Shown: one piece after another, positions 48,995 through 59,699 of the stretch
How the letters are laid out: the number at the start of each line of letters is the position of its first letter
Numbering within the stretch: position 1 is the stretch's first letter
NCBI GenBank assembly: GCA_949358305.1
Contig: OX442314.1
Span: 35,707,608 to 35,771,607, forward strand
DNA from: Strigamia acuminata
Taxonomy: Eukaryota > Arthropoda > Chilopoda > Geophilomorpha > Linotaeniidae
Length of the DNA stretch: 64,000 nt
Direction: 5' to 3'
The notes under the pieces: model-generated
What the model saw: the letters and a program-made list of their open reading frames with translations, nothing else
What the model was told of the DNA's origin: nothing
Database searches by the model: none
Program-made: the position numbers and the translations under genes

Positions 48995-49694
48995 AAATAG
49001 AAGGTAGCGACGTCACTCGGGAGTCCGGAAGTGGACGACGTCGCAGCTCGATTGTGATTGGTCGAACGAACCACATGTTGATGCAACGTGGAGCAAAATC
49101 ACATGTGTGGAGACTTCTTCAAAACAACAACAAAAACATTGAAGGAATATAGATCAATCATCAATCAAACGAATAGAAGGATTTACGAGAAAGTCCGGAC
49201 GGAACAATCATCAACACCACGATGAATCAAGATTTTCGTCCGCCGCCAAAACCGAAGAAACCAGTACACGAAGAGGTAGTAAAAAATCGAATTAAGTCGA
49301 GAAAACTAAGGATAAGAGATCCAAAATAATAGTTATAATTATTCGTAAATTGTGCGTGTCATAAAAGTAAAAATTTATCGGTGATCATAAGGGACAAAAC
49401 GAAATAAGTCATAAATACGGAGACCCGATCACAAAACCGATAAAAGATCGAGATGGGTATGGAATATCGCTAAAAAGGCTAAAACTAAATTAAAGCTATC
49501 AGAAATAATTAGTTTTATGTGAGAAAGTTAGTAAATATTGGCAAAAAACTTGGAAAAGCGACATAAAAATACGTCGCGATATACGAAAGAGCGCCATCTG
49601 GCGAGAATTTTATGAAACGTAAAATTAAGAAAATGACACACGCAATTGAGAATAATTTGTTAAGGTAAAGAAATTAATGAAATTTAATTTATAG
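48995..49694 (+). other. pol-ORF3 intergenic region of copy C
   Basis: Same organisation as in copies A/B, with short indels. Holds the short conserved ORF and the putative intron (49276-49694, GTAGTA...TTTATAG). Confidence 0.6.
49222..49329 (+). CDS. short conserved ORF, possible ORF3 leader exon (copy C)
   Basis: 35 codons. The 18 codons before the putative donor (49275/49276) have only synonymous changes relative to A. In this copy it would supply the start codon that ORF3 otherwise lacks. Confidence 0.45.
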   Translation: MNQDFRPPPKPKKPVHEEVVKNRIKSRKLRIRDPK

Positions 49695-52600
49695 ACAAGA
49701 AAAGCAAGGGAATCATGGGACGCATTACCCAAAAACGCAAGAGTTCCACGAACTTTCTATCGGGGAAGGATTCATCGCAAATTAAGAAGAATATTCGAGC
49801 GGAGAGGCTACAAACCAGCAAATGTCCGAAAATTCATCTCGCTAGCCATGCAACGACGCTGGGGAACCTTGAAGAGATTATTCAAGGGTTTCAAAACTTG
49901 TTTCCATGAAATGTTAAAATTAATTTCAATATTAACGGATACACACGGACCAATTTGGAACGAATTGATAGGCGAGGATTTTCCGATGACTCCAGAAGAA
50001 GCGGAGGATTATGTTATTTACTGTGACCCGGCGACAAATCGAATTCAATTTGCACGGCAAGTGATGAATCGACTTCAGGAGGGCATGGCGGATGTAGCAG
50101 CAAGATATCTGGAGGCCAAAGCGAAATGGCAAGCAGAGCAGGCGTTACTGGACGAGCCAGATTTGGAGACGGTACCACCATATTACGTCACTTCACAATA
50201 CGAGATGCACCAGCTCACGATGGCCGGAGTACTCGGTGTCCACATCACTCCAGTATCAAAGGAGAAGCCGGAGTTGCGAGATGATTTTGGCCCACTGGTA
50301 TATGTAAAGAGGCAACGACTGGAGAAAGAGGAAAAAGAACGTAGAGATAAAAGATCTCAGGACAATCGAGAGCCAAGTCCAGAGCGACGAAGGAAGACAC
50401 CGCCCCAGCCAACTCGAAAAGGGGAATATTCCTCAAGGCACCCGCAAAACGCAACGCGACGAGAAAGAACGCCGCCAAAGACGAGATCGGAATTAAGTCC
50501 GAAACATTACAGTTACCACGACGAAGAATATGGAGGATGCCGACCCAAATACCGTCAGGAATATGCACAACGAGGAAGAGAGGCAAGATCTCGAAGAGCT
50601 CTGCGCCACACGAGAATTCTCAGGCCAAAAGAATCAACGCCGCCTAAAAGAAGTGTTTCGGTGCATTATCGTCGCGAACACCGTTCACAGAACAGAGATT
50701 CGACGAGACGAAGAGAAATTTCGCCAAATCGTCGAGAGGAGCGACATGAGAGCCGTTCGTCATCACGAACGAGGAAAAGTCGAAGGAGCACGTCAGGAGA
50801 TCGACGTGTAGTGCGATACGGTGGCCGTTCCTCTTTCAGAAAAGAGGAACAAAGAAGTTCGGAATTGAGTCCGAGGGAAAAGCAAGAACATTCGAGTCGA
50901 AGTTCGTCAACCAAGCGACAAGAAGTGAAAAGTGAGGCGAAACGATCGCACCGATACTCCGAAACGCGTCCAAAACGAACAGTGACACAAGACGATGAAG
51001 ATATTTTACGAATCCAAGTGAGAGAAAGCAGCGATTCATATTATTCTGCATCTGAAAATGAATACGTGCTTGTAGACGAAGTACGAGAAATTTCATTGGA
51101 GAGTCAAGAGAAAATGCAAATTTCTGAAGAGGAACCGGAAGAGACGCAGCTTTCTCAAGAGATAACGTCCAGGATCGCTTATGAACTCGAAGAAACGGAA
51201 AAAAGTCCGACAGGGCCAAGGACGCCTCAAGCAACTCCACCAAAGTCACCGGTCATCGGCACCCACACACCCATTACGTGGACGCCACGGTCAGTGCCTC
51301 CAACACCGACTCCGAGAAAATCACCACCTGAGACGTACAGTTTTGTCGACCTACCCACATTGGATGAAGCTTTGGCGATAAAACATGCCCAAATCGCGCA
51401 AGGAGTTAAAGAGAGGAAATCAAAGCCGAGAATGTTACGTCCTCGAGGGAGGTCATCAATCATCCGCGGAGGACGAGATCCGAGGAGACCCGCCAAGCCT
51501 CAAAAGGAAGTCAGACGAGAAACGGTAATGAGACCGCAAGCGGAAGTGGACATCCGAGTTGACGAATCGCAAAAGGCGAAGGACCCACGAAAGGCGAAAC
51601 CAAGAGAGCAGCAAGGGGTAAATCCACACATTTTGCCTTTCACGGAGCAAATCCCCGAAGTGAACATTACGTTGCCCGTTCCAAACTTGGCCACAGCACC
51701 TTACTCGAATAATCCCGCAATGCAGCCAGAGGAAGGGTTCGATAAAGATTATCGTCCACTTTGGGAGATGTTTCTGCGGTTTCCACTTTGCCACCAAGGA
51801 TTATTAAAGGCAAATTTAGACGAATACCAGAACGCGCAGATTCACGAAGCGGTTAACGACCTTAGAAGGAGGGCGAGAGAGTTCATGCAGCAAGCAGTGG
51901 AACTACAAACGAAGGAGTGGCTCGGACAGTTCCAACCACTGCTGGATGCCGCGTTCTACAGAGTAATGTTTCCAGGAGTTTTCCCCTCAGTCGAGACGAC
52001 ATTCATCGCCACCACTTTCCTGTGGACGGCCGCGTTAGGAATCCCCAACGAGATGATCGGAAACTGGACATCCATCTTAAGAGATCCGCCAGCAGTACGA
52101 GCGCAGCTAATGAGGGATGTCCTGGGGAATGGGGAAACGCCGGACCAGTGTGCGATGAGACTAAGGGCCGAGTGGGTACAGCATTATCAGAATGTGATGG
52201 CCCAACAGAAATTCCGTACGTTCGTGGAGCAGAAACAAAGAGAGTGGACACCGATGGAACCACCTGCGCCCGCAATCGAGGAAACACCAACAATTCTGAT
52301 GGCAAGCACACCAGCAAGGATGTCGAACGTGTATTCGGCTCGAGCTAAACCGGCTGCGACCTACACGCCAATGGCCCACCAATTAGCCATGAATAGGTCG
52401 GCAAGAAATTCCGAGTCCGAGGCGTATGGCAGCGAAATAGATCGAAGTAGACGAGAAGGAATTGAGTCCTCGGCCAAGGAATCGGACGTCTCCAGAAAAG
52501 GGTTAGCCAACATCGACAAGACGCCCAAACCAGGCGCGAGGAGAAGTAAAAACCAAGACTTCGGGAAAATTCGTCACCTTTATCCGAAACTGCGATTATC

Positions 52601-52910
52601 TGAAGCCACGAGAACCATGCTGATCTACAGCAACACATTGAGCCATGACGCTCTCAAATGGCCGGTCCGAGAACCAAAAAGGGTGACTCGGCATCGAAGA
52701 GTGATTGCTGTCCGCAAGGCACCAACGGGCACACGGGAGAAATACGACATGGACTATGCGAGAGTGTTCCCGACGACCACGGACATTACTGAAGTTTGGC
52801 TCCATGTCAATAATGGAGCGGCGTCGGGTCCAACTCGAGGAATGCCCCGATTTTCAGTGTCTGAGAGTGAGGTACCAGTCCTGGACCCCACTGCCCAATA
52901 CGAAGACTAG
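49695..52910 (+). CDS. ORF3, env-position SR-rich protein without its own ATG (copy C)
   Basis: The frame is open from 49695. The codon matching the first Met of A/B (49707-49709) is AGG; the first in-frame ATG is 49848 (1020 residues), which would drop 47 conserved residues. Downstream it has the same segments as in A/B: RS-rich centre, Pro-rich region, helical C-terminal domain, with small deletions (His near 51560; three residues near 52664). Divergence from A/B is higher in the RS-rich part than in the C-terminal domain. Either it starts at the internal ATG, or it is spliced to the upstream short ORF, or this copy's ORF3 is impaired. Confidence 0.78.
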   Translation, partial: TRKARESWDALPKNARVPRTFYRGRIHRKLRRIFERRGYKPANVRKFISLAMQRRWGTLKRLFKGFKTCFHEMLKLISILTDTHGPIWNELIGEDFPMTPEEAEDYVIYCDPATNRIQFARQVMNRLQEGMADVAARYLEAKAKWQAEQALLDEPDLETVPPYYVTSQYEMHQLTMAGVLGVHITPVSKEKPELRDDFGPLVYVKRQRLEKEEKERRDKRSQDNREPSPERRRKTPPQPTRKGEYSSRHPQNATRRERTPPKTRSELSPKHYSYHDEEYGGCRPKYRQEYAQRGREARSRRALRHTRILRPKESTPPKRSVSVHYRREHRSQNRDSTRRREISPNRREERHESRSSSRTRKSRRSTSGDRRVVRYGGRSSFRKEEQRSSELSPREKQEHSSRSSSTKRQEVKSEAKRSHRYSETRPKRTVTQDDEDILRIQVRESSDSYYSASENEYVLVDEVREISLESQEKMQISEEEPEETQLSQEITSRIAYELEETEKSPTGPRTPQATPPKSPVIGTHTPITWTPRSVPPTPTPRKSPPETYSFVDLPTLDEALAIKHAQIAQGVKERKSKPRMLRPRGRSSIIRGGRDPRRPAKPQKEVRRETVMRPQAEVDIRVDESQKAKDPRKAKPREQQGVNPHILPFTEQIPEVNITLPVPNLATAPYSNNPAMQPEEGFDKDYRPLWEMFLRFPLCHQGLLKANLDEYQNAQIHEAVNDLRRRAREFMQQAVELQTKEWLGQFQPLLDAAFYRVMFPGVFPSVETTFIATTFLWTAALGIPNEMIGNWTSILRDPPAVRAQLMRDVLGNGETPDQCAMRLRAEWVQHYQNVMAQQKFRTFVEQKQREWTPMEPPAPAIEETPTILMASTPARMSNVYSARAKPAATYTPMAHQLAMNRSARNSESEAYGSEIDRSRREGIESSAKESDVSRKGLANIDKTPKPGARRSKNQDFGKIRHLYPKLRLSEATRTMLIYSNTLSHDALKWPVREPKRVTRHRRVIAVRKAPTGTREKYDMDYARVFPTTTDITEVWLHVNNGAASGPTRGMPRFSVSESEVPVLDPTAQYED

Positions 52911-52939
52911 GAGTAAAGGAAGAATCGGGGATCCTTCCT

Positions 52940-52953
52940 AAAAAGGAGGGAGG
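52940..52953 (+). promoter_or_regulatory. polypurine tract (copy C)
   Basis: Same 14 purines before the 3' LTR. Confidence 0.88.
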
Positions 52954-53886
52954 TGTAGTGACCCTAGTGGTCACTAAGGAAGTAACAGAAAAAGTCTGTA
53001 AAAATATATTTTAGTTTATTATATTTTAGTTTGAGTTTTTTATGCTTCCTGTCTACAGGCAAGAAAGCTGAGCAGAGTGGGAGGAAATGTGGGTGGTTGC
53101 CAGGGTAACCAGCCCACAAGCCTCCAAACAGGAAATGAGTCCTGAGAGGAGTGAGAACTCCTCAGTATGATCACAAACTTTGCCAGAGAAACAACACAAG
53201 AACCAACCAGTCCAACACTAGTATTTTTGTGAAACCTCAGTGAAGTTCATATTCATTTCTTACTGTTGTACAGTTACAACAGTGGGACATCACGGTCTTG
53301 CCGCATATTTCACGTGCGGTGGGATTTTCCTACATTCTTGAGTCAACTCAATTGTTGATTCGAGATTTCGCCTTGCCGTGGAGGAAATCCGGCTAGACGT
53401 TGCGAAGAGTCGCAAATACGTCGCCACGACGACGGAGTTGCGAGTACGAGAGTTAGATGATACGGAAAGAGTCCGGTTGATCAAGCAAATCGACGCGAGT
53501 CGATTTGTACCAGACAATTTCGAGGAGTTTGAGTCACGGAATAAGTCCGTTTCATCGAGAGACGACGTACGAGAGACGGGACGAGACGGGACGAGCGCCG
53601 TGAGTGAAGATTCGAGGAGACGCGACGATTACGAGCAGAAATCGTCGCCAAAACGTCGGAAACGTCAAGACAACGTTTTCGCCGTGTTTTAAAGTTATTT
53701 TTAACATTTCATTTCCTAATTTCCTTAACTTTATTTTATCATTGTAATTCATCTTATTCGAAGCCAGAATAAATAATTTGTGAGTTTTTATATGAGTAGT
53801 AATAATTTTATGATAAGTCTTGTCTAAGCATCAATAAGCTTGGAATTATTCTTTATTAATTTAAGGAGTAATTCAGGCTCATTACA
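52954..53886 (+). repeat. 3' LTR of copy C
   Basis: 933 bp; 10 bp longer than the 5' LTR because of a tandem GACGGGACGA. AATAAA at 53768-53773. Flanked by AAGT. Confidence 0.95.
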
Positions 53887-54750
53887 AAGTAATCGCGCGA
53901 TTTATCGTACCTTCGTTTTTCTATCTTAGTTTTACCTTTCTTATTCAAGGGGGGCTCTGCCCCCCCTGAACCCCCCCCCCCCTCCCCCGCCCTTCCCCAA
54001 CCCCCTGCCCGCTAACACTGTAGAACCAGCAGCGACAGTTGGACGGTTATCAAGTAATCGTGCACCAACTAATTGCAAATTTTCCCGAAATAAAATCTAA
54101 ATGCAGTGGAAATAAACGTATTAACGATCTCCGCCGAAAAACCTGTATAAATGCACTGAACACACCTTGCACTGGTGTAAATAACAGTTACAATCACTTG
54201 ACAACACTCACAATTAGGCAAAAGTTCCGAAAAACGATCCAAAAGGCTGTCTTTGCACTTATCCAATGCGCGGCGCCATCTTGGATTTCCACAAAACCTG
54301 ATCCAAAGCGTGTAGAACAAATCTTCGTGTTCTGGCAGTTTTCCACTGCTTAAATTCGTATATTTTAACGAAAAAGGCTTATCTGCATCGATAATTATCC
54401 AAACGCTGCACTTCCACGGCGAAAATTGTCCAAAAACTAATGAAAAACGACGAATTAAGTTCCGCCGACCCCCGTCGTGGGCTGCTCTGCGTAGCGACGT
54501 GCGGGAAACGATTCGTCCCGTCCCGCCTCTGTTTCCGTGCGTCGCGGCCGTCTGCGACGTGGAATATCCACGAAAACTACTTAAAAACGACAGGAACTCA
54601 CTCCAAAACGCATGCCACTGCTACCACTGTTGGTTCCAGGTTACAACAAAGTATACCATGTGTTTAAATACACTTCCCGACAATATTTATGTTTGGATGG
54701 AACATTGATTAAATCACGAACACAATAAACCTTATTGTGTTGTGATTAAA
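53887..54750. other. central region of the foldback-like element
   Basis: Left-arm continuation (AATCGCGCGATTT), then a G6C/GC6 hairpin (53949-53965), a C-rich tract (53970-53999), and unique AT-rich sequence with no convincing ORF. A 9-bp hairpin lies at 54720-54740. No transposase seen, so the element is probably non-autonomous. Confidence 0.55.
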
Positions 54751-54853
54751 TACACAACAGAATTACGCGATGAATTACGCGATGAGCAAGCGATTACTTG
54801 ACAACCGTTTAATTGTCGCCATGATGAGTTGGTCGCGCGATTACTTTTTACAC

Positions 54854-55381
54854 GATGACTTGACCGCGCGATGACTTGACCGCGCGATGACTTGACCGCG
54901 CGATGACTTGACCGCGCGATGACTTGACCGCGCGATGACTTGGCCGCGCGATGACTTGGCCGCGCGATGACTTGGCCGCGCGATGACTTGGCCGCGCGAT
55001 GACTTGGCCGCGCGATGACTTGGCCGCGCGATGACTTGGCCGCGCGATGACTTGGCCGCGCGATGACTTGGTCGCGCGATGACTTGGTCGCGCGATGACT
55101 TGGTCGCGCGATGACTTGGTCGCGCGATGACTTGGTCGCGCGATGACTTGGTCGCGCGATGACTTGGTCGCGCGATGACTTGGTCGCGCGATGACTTGGT
55201 CGCGCGATGACTTGGTCGCGCGATGACTTGGTCGCGCGATGACTTGGTCGCGCGATGACTTGGTCGCGCGATGACTTGGTCGCGCGATGACTTGGTCGCG
55301 CGATGACTTGGTCGCGCGATGACTTGGTCGCGCGATGACTTGGTCGCGCGATGACTTGGTCGCGCGATGACTTGGTCGCGC
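54854..55381. repeat. 33-unit tandem array of a 16-bp repeat
   Basis: Unit GATGACTTGGTCGCGC. From left to right there are five units with TTGACC, eight with TTGGCC and twenty with TTGGTC, each block internally uniform. Forms the right arm of the foldback-like element. The long minus-strand ORFs across it are repeat artefacts. Confidence 0.95.
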
Positions 55382-55439
55382 GATGAACACACTTTGAAAT
55401 GGATTGACTGAGTTATGTCAATAAAATATTCTACAAACA

Positions 55440-56095
55440 ATTTTAGACTCAGCCCTTTGTAAACTACGCGGTCCTAACAAGAGTTTAACTCAATTCATGT
55501 TCAGATTAGGCTTAAATTCGAATACACATTGAAAAATATATTTTTTTTTCAAGCACCTATTCAAAAAATGCAAAAAATCTAACTAGACTGAATGTTAAAA
55601 GAGAGAGAAAAGCAAATAATTAAGCAATCAAACAGACAAAGCCAACCGTAGAAAATAGAACCATGATAGAACAGAAGGAGAACAGCGAACACGGAGGCGA
55701 ATTGGTTCTATTGGTGAAAAACCATTCGATTCTATCAAAAACCAACCTTAATCCAGTTCCTTGTCATGAATAAATTAAATACTGCATCAATAGAAACAAA
55801 AAACGAATGGAAATTTTGAGAAATATCGAACCGAAAATGCAAACGACGACAGAAAAGGACGAGAGCAGAGCGAAATGGAGTGCAGAACACAAACACGCGA
55901 CCTGTTGCTATGCCGATGAAAAAGCATCGCTATTGGCTCTATCGAATCAACGTCATCCTCCTTTAATTATACTTGTTCCCACCAGAGCGGCACTTGTCAG
56001 TGAGAGGCAACAATCTTGAATTTTGAAATTTAATACTAATAAAAAATAAATAAAGATTTGACGAATTCAGGGAACATAATATTGCTCGTTGAGTT
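55440..56095. repeat. dispersed repeat remnant
   Basis: Around 55860-56000 it matches 34270-34400 and 62340-62470 (CAATAAAGCATCGCTAT-like, then TTGTTCCCACCAGAGCG). Otherwise AT-rich. No gene. Confidence 0.55.
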
Positions 56096-56199
56096 TTGCT
56101 AGCTGTTTACATTCATCACTTGATCCCTTTCTTTCTAGCAATCAATTTCTTTGTAAATGCAAATCCAAATTCAAATATCAGTTGCAGGTTGTACAATAC

Positions 56200-57834
56200 A
56201 ATTTTCTCAATGGTCGCAAAACAAAATCTAGAACTAGAAAGGCAAAAACATTGTGGGACAAGGTTGAAGCTCGCTTGGGTCCCAATACGGAGCATGAAAC
56301 AAATGAAATGTGGCGCCAAGTGGCTCGAAGCGATGAAAAGCGAAATTGATTCTTTGCACGTGAATAAAGTATGGAAACTGGTGAAACGACAACCAGGGAT
56401 GAGAACGATCCGAAGCAAATGGATCTTCAGAATTAAATTGAATGCAGACAGGTCCATAAACAAGTATAAAGCACGTTTAGTAGCAGTTGGCTATGCGCAG
56501 CGACCGGGCATTGACTTCACTGAGACTTTTTCGCCGGTCGTACGCATGGAATCGCTACGCATTATATTGTATCTCGTGGCCTTATTAAAACTGAAGACAA
56601 AGCAATTCGATGTAAAAACAGCATATCTTTACGGGGATCTAGAAGTTGAGATTTATATGGATCAACCCGAAGGTTTTTCAGAGGAGGACGATGCAGTTTG
56701 CAAGTTAGAACGGAGTCTCTACGGGTTGCGCCAATCCGGGCGCTGTTGGAACAGACGCCTGAACAGAGAACTTGTGAAATTGGGCTTGACACCGATTGCG
56801 GATGACGCCTGCGTTTACATTTACGTAGAAAAGGACGAGATGCTTATTCTCGGAGTCTATGTCGACGATATACTCGCCGCTTACTCCGACGACAAGACGC
56901 TCGAATGGCTGTTGGCAGAACTGAAGAAAGTATTCGAGATAGTGAAAATGAGAGAGGTGCACTATCTGCTCGGAATGGAGATCCAGGTCACAGCGGAGGG
57001 CGTGTCAACAAAAATACATTATTGAAATGCTGGATACCTTTGATCCGGATGACCGAAGCAAAGCATACACCCTCTTGGTGGTGGAACAGGATTTAGATGT
57101 TTTTGAAGAGTCCAAGGAGGTCGAGCAGCGAATCTACCGGCAGATTTTGGGCTTAATTAAGCTTGATGATTGTCACGAGACCGGACATATCGTTTGCAGT
57201 CAGCAAGCTTTCCATGTATTTGCGAGATCCGCGTGAAATGCATTTTCGTGCAATCATACGTGTCCTGAGCTACGTGAAGCGGACAACAAATTTTCAACTG
57301 TTTTTCCCATCCGAGGGAGGAAGCGCTGCTGGTTTTTCGGACGCCAGTTGGTGCACCACAAGACAGGCAAAGTCGTTTTCGGGAACTCTGGTCATGCTAG
57401 GACAAGCACCAATTTGCTGGAAGACCAAGAAGCAAAACCTTGTGGCACTCTCCTCCTGTGAGAGCGAAGTTTTAGCCATGTGTGAACTTCTCAAGAGCTT
57501 GAAATGGGTTCGAAGTATTTTGCATGGTCTTGGACAGGGAGCCCTCGTCCCGAAGAGCATCCCGATCTACACGGACAGCACGGCAGCGATAGATGTGTTG
57601 AGTGGTTCGAACCAATATGGGAGAACCAAACACATTAATAGGCACCTGATGTTTGTGCGAGAAGATGTTTACTTGGGCAATATTCATTTAATTCACATGC
57701 CCTCAGAAGTTTTGGCAGTAAGTTTTCTTACTAAAGCTGTGCCGGCAGAGAAGATGAACTCAAAACGATCGTATGCAGGAAAAATATCCCAATGGAAGAA
57801 TACCCAAATGGGAATACACATTATTCATGGTTAG
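56200..57834 (+). pseudogene. Ty1/copia-type RT-RNase H relic
   Basis: RT begins near 56300 (W..AM..E), with KWIFRIK, KARLVAVGYAQRPGIDF, FSPVVRMESLR, FDVKTAYLYGDL, LYGLRQSGR and the catalytic YVDDILAAY. Frameshifts near 57012 and 57160 separate it from TRPDISFAVSKLSMYL and the RNase H part with SLSSCESE-like LSSCESEV and a terminal KHIN segment. The order and motifs are copia-type, so it is unrelated to copies A-C. The integrase that should precede RT in this class is absent. Confidence 0.87.
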
Positions 57835-58400
57835 CAATCGTTTCTGAAAAGACAAAGAACCACTCCTGGCTGGCCAAAGTCCTGTTCAATGGGTCATCCA
57901 GAAAAAGGTAACTGAAAAATTTTCCAGTCTCAGAGAAGTCCAACCAAGAGCATTTGAAACGATTGATTACAATTAATAGAGCAAGAACCTTGAAGGAAAT
58001 GGCAAGAAAGGAAATGGCAAGAAAGGAAATAAGACGGTTAGGTTTCAGATTTGGCAAATTCGGCAAATAAGGTTCATCAATCTCCTCATTACTAAAAACG
58101 AGAGGATGATGAGAGCATCAAGCAGAAGCAGAAGCAACTACAAATAGTTGGATGTACTATTTCGAATCAATAGAAAAATTGATAATAAATAAATAAATAA
58201 ATATTCATGGACAAATTGGTAAAGGCTGCAGTGTGCAGTCTTACAATACCAACATTCAACTAAGCAGAGCTCTCTTTTAGTATTATCTAGAGAGTATTAT
58301 CTACATTCCAAACTGCGATTCAAAAGGCTTTGGCACGTGCGCCGTCATGAATGATAACAATCAATATTACTAGGAGATTTTATTGTATTTATGCCGGTCC
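57835..58400. other. 3' flank of the copia relic, no gene
   Basis: Contains a GGCAAGAAAGGAAAT tandem pair near 58000 and an AAAT run near 58185-58205. A segment near 58230-58300 resembles the repeat at 31470-31530. No LTR pair found. Confidence 0.45.
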
Positions 58401-58790
58401 ACCTGTGGAACTGCACATCGAGTCAGATGCGGTTCCAGTCTTTTAGAGACCACGTCCAGTGCCTTACGCACGTCGTGAAGAGGTCGATCTTGCAATTGAC
58501 CGCCTCATTGATCGAGGGATATTTCGTCCCATCAAATATTCACAGTGGGCCACACCACTTGTAGTGATGGTCAAGGCCAACAACACCTTAAGATTATGTA
58601 GCGACTATCGCTCGACAATAAATAAAGTCATAATTCCTGATCCATACCCTCTGCCACTGATTGCAGATTTGTTGGCTGGTCTGGCTGGAGCAAGATTTTT
58701 TACCTTGCTGGACCTTTGCCAGGCCTACCAGCAGATACCCTTGACCGAGAGGTCATCGTACTTGGTTGCGGTCAATACCACCAAATTTCT
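58400..58790 (+). pseudogene. gypsy-type reverse transcriptase relic
   Basis: N-terminal RT: RPVPYARREEV, then WATPLVVM, LRLCSDYR, and FFTLLDLCQAYQQIPL with the first catalytic Asp. TAG at 58444-58446 interrupts the frame. Homology stops near 58790, before the YxDD box. It differs from the other RT relics here. Confidence 0.82.
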
Positions 58791-59016
58791 TTCACAAGGA
58801 GTTCTTCGTCGTTATACAGAGATTTGCAACATTAACACCAATGGTTGCACAAGAGTGGATCAACTTCAAAAAAAAATCTTGCAGAATTGGGCTGATCAGT
58901 GATCACCCGACCATACTGACGCTACCGGAAAGTATGCAACTAGCATTCCAGGATTAACAAAATACGTTATGTAATATTACCACTTCAAATATCCTCAAGC
59001 AATTCCCACCACCGCG

Positions 59017-59170
59017 GTGGGAACACAATTCATTCTAAATGAATAGGAGATTTAATTTTGTTCTATTATCTAAATAATAGATTTTAAATAAACTGTGATA
59101 ATTCTAGAGTTGTCAACACTGTCTGATTTGTAACTTTTGTTTGTTTAAATCTATTGGTGGATATTTTTTT
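59017..59170 (+). repeat. BEL-like LTR sequence, uninterrupted form
   Basis: Begins TGGGAACACAATTC. Parts of it occur split at 32262-32307 and 34623-34720. Followed by TTGGTGGATATT and, 200 bases later, a BEL/Pao gag relic, which suggests it is the LTR of that element. Confidence 0.5.
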
Positions 59171-59189
59171 CTCTCAATTTTTTCAGAGT

Positions 59190-59690
59190 GAAACCGCTGC
59201 TAGGTTTCAGGAACAAATCCGAGTTTGGATTCCGTCGATTCACAATTAAGTGATCTTGCCGACGAATTAGCGGTTTTCAAAAAAGAATAAAAAAGAGACG
59301 ACTATTTAGCCAGAGAGTAGAAGATATCCGAACCAGGGTTAATCTTCTGAAACAGCGAGCTAAAATCTCTGTAAAGATGGCTAGTCAATTCGGATCCCAT
59401 CCGGGTCTGAATTCGAGTTTGAATCAATCGTCAATCTCATCCCGAAAGAATACCAGGCTACCGAAAACAAATATTTCCAAGTTTAGTGGAGATGTAACGG
59501 AATATCGAGGATTTGCTAATCTATTTGATTCAGCTGTGGACCAAAATACGGAACTCTCTAACGTAGAGAAACTCATTTATTTGCGATCGTGTTGTATCGG
59601 AGCGTACCTTGCTTTTGGTAATATAGCAAGGGCAAGTTTATTATGCTTTGCACAGTTACTTTCGGTCAAATGTCTGACATAAACAACAGA
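59190..59690 (+). pseudogene. gag: BEL/Pao gag relic
   Basis: ORF from 59377 reads LPKTNISKFSGDVTEY followed by FDSAVDQN and LSNVEKLIYLRS, the pattern of the BEL/Pao gag domain. Upstream coding-like sequence from about 59190 contains stops. Truncated after about 59600. A dead fragment. Confidence 0.72.
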
Positions 59691-59699
59691 TTTTATAAA

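Larger units (their letters stand above)
39006..53886 (+). mobile_element. Ty3/gypsy-type LTR retrotransposon copy C, complete
   Basis: 14,881-bp element with two LTRs, primer-binding site, gag, pol, ORF3, polypurine tract and AAGT duplication. Gag and pol frames are open and the integrase Asp is present. LTRs differ by about five substitutions and one 10-bp tandem duplication (GACGGGACGA, near 53580). ORF3 lacks the ATG used as first Met in A and B. This is the most complete copy in the window and a subfamily distinct from A/B, most visibly in gag, the pol N-terminus and the LTR. Confidence 0.95.
38850..55386. mobile_element. foldback-like element with repeat-built inverted arms, interrupted by copy C
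   Basis: Left arm (38850-39005 plus 53891 onward) has units like AAGTCATCGCGCGACC. The right arm (about 54750-55386) has the reverse complement unit GATGACTTGGTCGCGC. Beyond the units, the inner arm sequence also matches in inverted orientation: left GCGACAATTGGGTGGTTGTC against right GACAACCGTTTAATTGTCGC. Removing copy C and one AAGT restores the left-arm match across the insertion. The centre (53900-54750) holds no clear gene. Long inverted arms made of short tandem units are the hallmark of foldback elements. The outer ends and target duplication are not identified. Confidence 0.68.

Noticed and set aside
54854-55381. CRISPR-like array
   Set aside because: Direct head-to-tail units without spacers in an animal-type genome.
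54841-55440. Long minus-strand ORFs (180-199 codons) across the 16-bp array
   Set aside because: The unit length is not a multiple of three but repeats every 48 bases without a stop, so the ORFs are an artefact of the tandem repeat.
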